Shown in pieces: positions 38,868-46,300 of a stretch of DNA of 48,429 nucleotides (its first letter is position 1; each line of letters begins with the position of its first letter). The stretch is taken from NCBI RefSeq assembly GCF_021606685.1, contig NZ_WKCB01000042.1:1-48429 (forward strand), in the 5' to 3' direction. The position numbers and the translations under genes were made by a program. Below the pieces are notes generated by a model. The model was not told the DNA's origin, did no database searches, and worked only from the letters and a program-made list of their open reading frames with translations. The DNA comes from Pseudomonas syringae. Its GTDB lineage: Bacteria > Pseudomonadota > Gammaproteobacteria > Pseudomonadales > Pseudomonadaceae.

Positions 38868-39842
38868 TTATAACGCAGCCGCCAGAGGGCTGGTTTTAAC
38901 GCTGATAAGCCATTGGCACAACCCATTGATGTCGTCGCTGGCCAGGCTCTGGCCCACGTTATCCAACGGGTCCGAGCCAAAAGCCAAGGCTTCGCTGATG
39001 GACGGGTCGCGGTGTACGACCTCCAACAGGTTTTCGCCCAGACGCAGCTTGAATGCATCGAGCATTTCCAGGCTGAACGCCGAATGCTCATCCAACTGGT
39101 TGATCACAAAGTGGCAACGCGGCGCACAGTTGCGCTCAAGGTAAGGCGCCAGCAAAGCCTCCATTTGATCCAGGGTGCCCAGGCACGCGGCATCCGGCTG
39201 GACCACGACCAACACCAGGTCAGCCACATTCAACGCCTGATGCAGGTACACGTTATTCCCGGCGGGGGTATCGACGATCACGGTGTCGCGTTCATTCAAG
39301 CCAAAAGAACACAGCTGCTGCGCCAACCATTTGGGCTCACGCGTGAGCCAGCGCCGCAGGTTTTCCTGCTGCTGCATATCGGTATCGCCAAAGGGCATCA
39401 TCCGGCAGCCGGCGAACCCCGTCTGCAATACCGTTTCCCACTGCCCATTGAGCAGGCTGGTGGGGCCGATACCCGGCAGGTCATGATTTACACCAAAGTG
39501 CTGGCGCAGTGCATTTTGAGGGTCGAGGTCCAACGCCACCACCGACTCGCCCAAACGCTGCAACCCGCTGCTCAAGGCCGTAACCAGGGTGCTGCGGCCA
39601 ACGCCACCATTGACGGACACCAGCGCGACCACATTCGGTCGCGGCGCGTTTGCGTCAAACGGTTGAGGTTGTTCGTTGGCGCAAGGGCCGTTGGCATCGA
39701 AGCGCGACCCGTCCTTCATGTTCACGCGGGTGCCATCATCGAAGGGAACAGTGCCGAAAAAGTGCAGCCGCGCGTTGCGCCCTTGAGGGTCACGGGCAAC
39801 GCTCTTGCCGAACAGGGCAAACAGATCATCAGTACGGCTCAT
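38868..39842 (-). CDS. wssA: BcsQ/WssA-like MinD-family ATPase, orphan
   Basis: 324 residues. A MinD/ParA fold with the deviant P-loop VSVNGGVGRSTLVTALSSGL (about 72-91), in which both usual lysines are replaced (NGGVGRST), as in the BcsQ/YhjQ group. Then VVALDLDPQNALRQHFGV and DTVIVDTPAGNNVYLHQALNVADLVLVV. BcsQ-type proteins help place the cellulose synthase complex, and in P. fluorescens SBW25 the homologue WssA heads the wss operon. Here no bcsA/B-like gene follows; 227 bp downstream the convergent methyltransferase gene ends. Either an orphan left after loss of the cellulose genes, or a gene with another role near lap. Confidence 0.75.
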   Translation of the reverse strand: MSRTDDLFALFGKSVARDPQGRNARLHFFGTVPFDDGTRVNMKDGSRFDANGPCANEQPQPFDANAPRPNVVALVSVNGGVGRSTLVTALSSGLQRLGESVVALDLDPQNALRQHFGVNHDLPGIGPTSLLNGQWETVLQTGFAGCRMMPFGDTDMQQQENLRRWLTREPKWLAQQLCSFGLNERDTVIVDTPAGNNVYLHQALNVADLVLVVVQPDAACLGTLDQMEALLAPYLERNCAPRCHFVINQLDEHSAFSLEMLDAFKLRLGENLLEVVHRDPSISEALAFGSDPLDNVGQSLASDDINGLCQWLISVKTSPLAAAL

Positions 39843-40041
39843 GGCCGGAGCTCCTTCACGGCGCGGTTAAAGACGTGGGAGGTCGGCAAGAAGCAGGGGG
39901 CTTACCGCAAGTCTTTTTGTGTGCGCTTGGTTGACACATTCTGTGTCAGGGACGGTGCGCTGTCATTATTTTGATGAATTCTCAACAAGTCTTTCAGACG
40001 AGTGGAAAATCGCCAATTTAATGACGACACCTTATTGAAAT

Positions 40042-40827
40042 ATGCGCCAAAGTGATTTCATGGTGCCATTGTTTTTTACCCGTTATCACCGCACCATTGC
40101 CGCACCTTCAATGCTGCAAGCTTGGGTATTCGCAGTGGCGATACGCTTTAAACTCCCTCGAATTCTGCTCGGTTTTGCCATCACTCTGATGATCGGTAGC
40201 GGCCTGCCGGGCTATTTGCTTGCCGATTGGGATTTCAGCCAGATCAGCCGACGCGCCGAGTCGCTCTACGGGCCGTTGGGCGCCGGGCGACAACGCATTG
40301 ATGCCTGGCAGCAATTGCTGTCGACGCAAAAGCAGATCAGCGAGCTGGAACAGCTCAAAGTGGTCAACTTGTTCTTCAACCGGCAATTGCACTACGAGGA
40401 AGATATCGACCTGTGGCATGAGGTTGATTACTGGGCCACCCCCATTCAATCCTTGTGGAAGGGCGCAGGCGACTGTGAAGACTATGCCATCGCCAAATAC
40501 TTCAGCCTGCGCCACCTCGGCATCGCCGCAGACAAGCTGCGGATCACCTACGTAAAGGCCCTGCGCCAGAACCGCGCGCACATGGTACTGACTTACTATG
40601 CCAGCCCCGAAGCCATGCCTCTGGTGCTCGACAGCCTGATGGACCCGATTCTGCCGGCCAGCCAGCGTACGGACCTGTTGCCCGTGTACGCATTCAACGG
40701 TGAAGGCCTGTGGTTGACCGGCGCGGCAGGCAACAAAAAAGTCGGTGACACCAAGCGCCTGTCACGCTGGCAGGATGTCTTGAAAAAAATGACCGCCGAA
40801 GGGTTTCCGGCCAGTTCGGATAATTAA
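40042..40827 (+). CDS. lapG: LapG periplasmic cysteine protease
   Basis: 261 residues from ATG 40042; ATG 40060 is also possible and neither has a strong ribosome site. A membrane/signal segment lies at about 38-60 (LPRILLGFAITLMIGSGLPG). The bacterial transglutaminase-like protease domain shows the catalytic Cys in GAGDCEDYAIAKYF (145), His in NRAHMVLTYY (180) and Asp 197. It cleaves the LapA N-terminus after a double Ala, releasing the adhesin and dispersing the biofilm. Followed 11 bp later by lapD, its c-di-GMP-controlled inhibitor. Confidence 0.95.
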   Translation: MRQSDFMVPLFFTRYHRTIAAPSMLQAWVFAVAIRFKLPRILLGFAITLMIGSGLPGYLLADWDFSQISRRAESLYGPLGAGRQRIDAWQQLLSTQKQISELEQLKVVNLFFNRQLHYEEDIDLWHEVDYWATPIQSLWKGAGDCEDYAIAKYFSLRHLGIAADKLRITYVKALRQNRAHMVLTYYASPEAMPLVLDSLMDPILPASQRTDLLPVYAFNGEGLWLTGAAGNKKVGDTKRLSRWQDVLKKMTAEGFPASSDN

Positions 40828-40838
40828 CAGGAGCTACG

Positions 40839-42785
40839 ATGTCACTGTTCAAACAATTGCTGATCGCTATCTGTGTGTTTCTCGTGGTCGCCTTCAGCGG
40901 TAGCTTCGTGGTCAGCCTGGAAAGCTCGCGTACGCAGTATGTCAACCAGCTGCGCTCGCACGCCCAGGACGCGGCCACCGCGCTGGCGTTGTCGCTGACA
41001 CCGAACATCGATGACCCGGCGATGACCGAGCTGATGGTCAGCTCGATCTTTGACAGTGGCTACTACGCCAGCATCCGCGTGATCGACCTGAGCAATGACC
41101 AGGTGCTGGTGGAACGTGCCGCCGAGCCGGATGCCAGTGGCGTACCGGCCTGGTTCGTGAAGATGATCGGCCTGGCCCCGGCCGGCGGCGACGCCATCGT
41201 CAGCCGAGGCTGGCAGCAGGCGGCGCGGGTCGAGGTGGTCAGCCACCCGATGTTTGCCGTGGCCAAGCTGTGGCAGAGCGCCTTGGGCAGCCTGGGCTGG
41301 TTGCTGCTGTGCGGCGCGGCGAGCGCGGTACTCGGGGCATTGTTGTTGCGCCGTCAGCTCAAGCCGCTGGATTACATGGTCGAGCAATCCCACGCGATTG
41401 CCCGCCGCGAGTTCCTCAGCTTGCCCGACCTGCCGCGCACCCCGGAACTGCGCCGCGTGGTCCAGGCCATGAACCAGATGGTGGAGAAGCTCAAGGCGCT
41501 GTTCCACGAGCAGACCGAACGCAGCGAGAAGCTGCGCGTGGAGTCCTACCAGGACAGCCTGACCGGGCTGGCCAACCGTCGCTATTTCGAGATGCAACTA
41601 AGCTCGCGCGTCAGCAACCTGGAAGAGGACAGCTCCGGTTACCTGCTGATGCTGCGCCTCAACGACCTGGCCGGCCTCAACCAGCGCCTCGGTGGGCAAC
41701 GCACCGACCAACTGCTGCAAGCCGTCAGCCAGCAACTGGTGCGCACCTGCGCCAAGTACCCGGAAACCCACAACCTGATCACCCGCAGCCGTGGTGGTGA
41801 GTTCGCCGTGCTCGCCCCAGGCCTGGTGCGTGATGAAGCGCTGCAACTGGCCCAGGAACTGGAAACCACCTTGCAGAGCCTGTACGAAACCGGCGCCACC
41901 GACATGCCCACCGTGGCCTATATCGGCTTGGCCCCCTACCACCCCGGCGACGCTTCGGCAGACCTGCTGATGCGGGCCGACCAGGCCCTGGTGCAAGCAG
42001 AAGCCAGCAGTGGCCAAAGCTGGGTCTGCCTGGAGCACCAAACGCCCGACACCGTCAGCGATGACCCACACAGCTGGCACACCCTGCTCGACAACGCCCT
42101 GAGCCAGGGCCGCTTCCGCTTGTTCTTCCAGCCAGTGGTCAGCAGCAGCGACACCCAGCGAGTGCTGCATTACAAAGTGCTGTCGCGCCTGCTCGACAAC
42201 CAGGACCAGACCATCGCCGCCGGCCACTTCCTGCCATGGCTGGAACGCTTCGGCTGGACCGCACGCCTTGACCAATTGATGCTCGACCTGGTGATCAAAC
42301 AACTGGCCCAGCACAACCAATGCGTGGCGCTGAACCTCTCCGCCGCCACCTTGAACGACCCGCAGGCCCTGGAACATATCTTCGAGCGCCTGGCCCAGCA
42401 CCCGGCCCTGGGACCGCGCCTGTTCCTGGAAATCGGCGAGGAGCAAGTACCCGAGCAAACCCAGCTGGAGCTGATGATCCGGCGCATGCGCAACCTGGGC
42501 TACAGCCTTGGTCTGCAGCGTTTCGGCGGTCGCTTCAGCATGATCGGCAACCTGGCGCACCTGGGCCTGGCCTACCTCAAGATCGACGGCAGCTACATCC
42601 GCGCCATCGATCAGGAAAGCCACAAACGCTTCTTTATTGAAGCGATCCAGCGGGCCGCCCACAGCATTGACTTGCCGCTGATTGCCGAGCGCGTGGAAAC
42701 CGAGGGAGAGTTGCGGGTGATCCGCGAGATGGGTGTTGAAGGGGTGCAAGGCCAACTGGTCGGTGAACCGGCGCCCTGGAAGTAA
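40839..42785 (+). CDS. lapD: LapD inner-membrane c-di-GMP receptor
   Basis: 648 residues. TM1 (about 7-27), a periplasmic LapD/MoxY output domain that binds LapG, TM2 (about 148-170), HAMP, then degenerate GGDEF (RGGEF, about 317-321) and EAL (KVLSR in place of the ExLxR motif, about 445-449) domains. Both enzymatic motifs are those of the known inactive receptor. When c-di-GMP binds the EAL domain, LapD sequesters LapG and LapA stays on the surface. An IR (42802-42832) follows the gene without a T run. Confidence 0.96.
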   Translation: MSLFKQLLIAICVFLVVAFSGSFVVSLESSRTQYVNQLRSHAQDAATALALSLTPNIDDPAMTELMVSSIFDSGYYASIRVIDLSNDQVLVERAAEPDASGVPAWFVKMIGLAPAGGDAIVSRGWQQAARVEVVSHPMFAVAKLWQSALGSLGWLLLCGAASAVLGALLLRRQLKPLDYMVEQSHAIARREFLSLPDLPRTPELRRVVQAMNQMVEKLKALFHEQTERSEKLRVESYQDSLTGLANRRYFEMQLSSRVSNLEEDSSGYLLMLRLNDLAGLNQRLGGQRTDQLLQAVSQQLVRTCAKYPETHNLITRSRGGEFAVLAPGLVRDEALQLAQELETTLQSLYETGATDMPTVAYIGLAPYHPGDASADLLMRADQALVQAEASSGQSWVCLEHQTPDTVSDDPHSWHTLLDNALSQGRFRLFFQPVVSSSDTQRVLHYKVLSRLLDNQDQTIAAGHFLPWLERFGWTARLDQLMLDLVIKQLAQHNQCVALNLSAATLNDPQALEHIFERLAQHPALGPRLFLEIGEEQVPEQTQLELMIRRMRNLGYSLGLQRFGGRFSMIGNLAHLGLAYLKIDGSYIRAIDQESHKRFFIEAIQRAAHSIDLPLIAERVETEGELRVIREMGVEGVQGQLVGEPAPWK

Positions 42786-42841
42786 AACGCTGAACCCTCG
42801 TGCCTCCTTGAGGTTGATGCCGTGAAGGAGGCGCGCAGGGC

Positions 42842-43180
42842 TCAGATCAAACCGGTTTCATCGTCATTGATCAGTTCGCTCAACCCACCCAACGCCGCTC
42901 GGGCCTGGGTACGTTCCAGGAACTTGGCCTGTGCCGCCGGCGGCAAGTCGGTGATGCGAATCACGCCCTTGGCCGTCAGCACGTGGATCAAGTCGTCCAG
43001 CACGCGAATCATCTCAAGGTCACTGCTCTTGAGCTGCTTGAGGCTGTTTTCGATCTGGTCATCGGCGAACCATGCCTGGATCTCATGGTGGTCCGCTGGC
43101 AGCGTCTCAGTGGCTTCCGCGTAGGCCTGCGCCTCGACGCGAACCAGTGCGTTGTGTTGATCGCGTTGCACGTAGAACAT
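42842..43180 (-). CDS. Small conserved protein between lapD and lapA ('TrpB-like' in annotations)
   Basis: 112 residues: MFYVQRDQHNALVRVEAQAY, then AEATETLPADHHEIQAWFADDQIENSLKQLKSSDLEMIRVLDDLIHVLTAKGVIRITDLPPAAQAKFLERTQAR. Its homologues are often labelled 'tryptophan synthase subunit beta like', but the length and sequence have nothing of the PLP enzyme; I regard the label as an error. It is a helical soluble protein of unknown function, conserved in this position in fluorescens-group lap loci. It lies downstream of lapA on the same strand, after a hairpin. Confidence 0.75.
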   Translation of the reverse strand: MFYVQRDQHNALVRVEAQAYAEATETLPADHHEIQAWFADDQIENSLKQLKSSDLEMIRVLDDLIHVLTAKGVIRITDLPPAAQAKFLERTQARAALGGLSELINDDETGLI

Positions 43181-43195
43181 CAGCGTTCTCCCAAT

Positions 43196-43226
43196 AAAAA
43201 TCCCTGCAGGCGCCGCGCACGGCGCC
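43196..43226 (-). terminator. Terminator after lapA
   Basis: On the minus strand GGCGCCG - TGCG - CGGCGCC (43226-43209), then TGCAGGGA and TTTTTA (43201-43196). The T run begins several bases after the stem, so termination may be partial and allow readthrough into the 112-residue gene. Confidence 0.5.
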
Positions 43227-43300
43227 CACAGAGATTACACGCATTTTCCCCAAGCCGATGCCAATGGGCGCCAATCCCGAAAGATTGACGCCCCAGAGGA

Positions 43301-46300
43301 TCAGTCGTGGTGCTTGACGGTCAGGTCGCCACCGGCGATCAGGTTATTGATCGCGGCGCTGCCGCTGCCCCAGTTGGCGCCATCGACCTTGATCGTGACA
43401 TCAGCCGTGCCACCACTGGTGGTGAACGAACCGGTGCTGCTCACGCTCAGCGTCGAGTTGCCCGACGAATCGGTGGTCAACTTCAAGTAGCTCGACAGGT
43501 TGTTGTCGTTATTGCCTTGCAGCAAATCGGACAGGTCCAGCTTGTCGCCTTCGCTGTGCTTGAAGTCAGTGATCTGATCAAAGCCGCCGTTGGTGTTGGT
43601 GTCGCCTTTGAGCCACACGAAGGTATCGGCACCCGCGCCGCCGGTAAGGATGTCGTTACCCTTGCCGCCGACCAGGATGTCGTTGCCCGCGCCGCCATTC
43701 AAAGTGTCGTTGCCGCCCTGGCCGAACAGGATGTCGTTGCCGGCATTGCCGATCAGGCTATCGCCGCCATCACTGGTGCCGTAGATATTCGACGCGTTGG
43801 CCAGCGCACCGACGTCCTGCACATGCTCAGTGATGTACTGATGCAAGGTGCGGTCATCGATCTGATCGACCGTGGTCGCCAGCTTCTCGGCAGCGAATGC
43901 CTTGAGTGCCGCGCTGCCTTCCTGGCCTTTGTAGCTGATCAGGTCGCCGAAAATGATGTCGTTGCCCGAACCGCCGGAAACGGAGTCGGCACCGGTATCG
44001 GCAGTGTGGCCGGTAATGGCATCCGCCAACTTGGCGGTGTCGATATTGGCAACCACCTTGTCGCTATCGAACTGCTTGAGCACGGTGCTATCAATGTCGC
44101 TGCCCAGACCGATGGCCTGCACCTCAACCCCGCCTTTGACCGCAGTGGTCAGCGCAGCGTAAGCGGCTTTGGCCATTTCCAACGGATAGTCGTAGTAGTA
44201 GCTGCTATTGCCGACAGCCCCGGCCACGTCGAAACCACCGCGGCCGTCGGACACGACATAACCTTCAAAGGTTTTGGTGCCGGACGAGTTGTACGAGTAG
44301 ACCTTGCCGTCAGTGTCAACGATAACCTGGGTCTTGCCGTAGACCGTTGCGGTGATCGCAGTGGACTGGCCCAGGGTGTAGGTTTTGCTGTTGACCTTGC
44401 TGTCGAAGTAAACCGTGTCGCCGTTACGGCTGGTCGCGCCCAGAGCGATGTTGCCGTAGGTGTAGTTGTAGACGTTCGGCGCACCATCGGTAATGAAATA
44501 CGTCAGGTTTTTCGCACTGGCGTTGCTGGTCGCTTCAGAGCTCTTGAACCAGGCCGTCGCGGTGTTGAAGGCGTCCTGGTAGTTGGTCACGTCAGTCGAG
44601 TTGGAGCTCATGCTGTTCAACACAGCCTGCAACGCATCCTTGGCAGCCGCCTGGTCAGCCAGGTTGACCGACACTTGCGATTCGACCTTGGTGTCGAAGT
44701 CCACCAACAACACCTTCACCACACCCGAACCGGTCAACTTGGCGTTGGCGATCAAGGTATCGAAGATGGTCGACAACTGGGACTTGATCGAGGTCATCGC
44801 ACTCGGGCCGATACTGCCCGAGGTGTCGACGATAAACGCGATGTTGTAGTTGGTGCCCGGCGTGGTGATGCCACCTTTGTCGCCCACCACGATGTTGTTG
44901 GTCGAGGTAGAGCCGAGGTCGATGGTATCCGCCGCAGCGCCGCCTTCCATGACGGAGGTGTATACCTGAGGCTTGACCGTGATGGTGGTCGTTGCCGCCA
45001 ACGAACTCACGCTGTTGCCACCCTCATTGTCAGTCACCGACACATCAATGGTGCGATCGCCCAGCGTTGGGTACTTGCTGGTGCTGGAGTACTGGAACGA
45101 CTCAAGCAGCGTCTTGTAGGTCGCCGCATCCGCCACGCCCGACAGGGTCAGCACGATCTTGCCGCTGACGTCAGTCCCGACGCTGGTCAAAGTGATGCCT
45201 TTATACGTCCCCCCCACCGCTACCAGACTGGAGCTCAGCACATCGCCCGAGCTGGCGTTTTTGAGGGTGATGGTCGCACTTTGCATCTGGGTGCTGTCCA
45301 CGTCAGCGATGGCCACGCTGCCGGTAATCGCAACACCGCTGGTGCCACGTTCGGTGTACGAGGTGCTGAAGCCCGTGGCAACCGAACCGTCGGCAGTGCT
45401 GAGGTCCAGGGTTGGGGCGTCGTTGACCGCAGTGATCACGATGCTCACCTTGCCGGTCGTCACCGCCGAAGCGCCAGTGCTCAACTCCGTGGCGGTGGCT
45501 TTCACGGTGATGTCGAAGCTGGCGGTCGAATCCTTGAGCGGCGTGACCGTCAGGGTTTTCAGGTTCCAGGTGCTGACATCGTAGAGCGTGCCGCTGCCGT
45601 TGGAGGTGATGCTTTGCCCAGTGGTGCCGTCGGTAATCACGGTGCCGGCTGGCAAGCCGCTGATTTCCACCTTGTGCGACTCCGAGCCATCGTTGTCGAC
45701 AAACGTGGTGGTAATCGGGCTGACCTTGATCGCGGTGTCTTCCAGGCCACGGTTGTAGACGTAGCCGGTGTAATAACCTTCGCCGTTGACGACATGGCTA
45801 TCGCCCAGCACCGCACCCGCGGCTTTCAATGCTTCCACGCTGGTGTAGGTCTGCAGGCCGCTGTTGCCCAGGGACATCGACACGCCGTTGTTGATCGACA
45901 CATTGACGTCGTAGTTGCCCGCGCCTGCCTGGTTGTAGTGGTAGATGTCGAGGGTGTAGTAGCCCGACTCGGTCGGCGTGTAGCTCGACCCGGTAATCGC
46001 GCTGCCCTTGCTCCACGTCTCGGTGGCAACCAGCTTGCCGCCCACGGTAATTGCCAGGCTGTCGTCGGCCGTACCGGTGAAGGTGTAGCTCTTGCCGGCT
46101 TCCAGGTAGATCAGGCCGGAGACTTTGGTCGCAGTGCCGTCGACCACATTGCTGTTGCTGACGTTACTGGTTACACCGGTGGAGGCCGCGCTGGCGGCTG
46201 TCTTGGCGTCAATCACACGGATCAGGTCGCTGGAATTGACCACACCGTTACCGTTGGTGCCCAGGTCATTACGCAGAGTGCCGCCGGTCCAGGTTTGAAT

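Noticed and set aside
42802..42832. Intrinsic terminator after lapD
   Set aside because: There is an inverted repeat (GCCTCCTT/AAGGAGGC) but no T run, so I mention it without calling a terminator.
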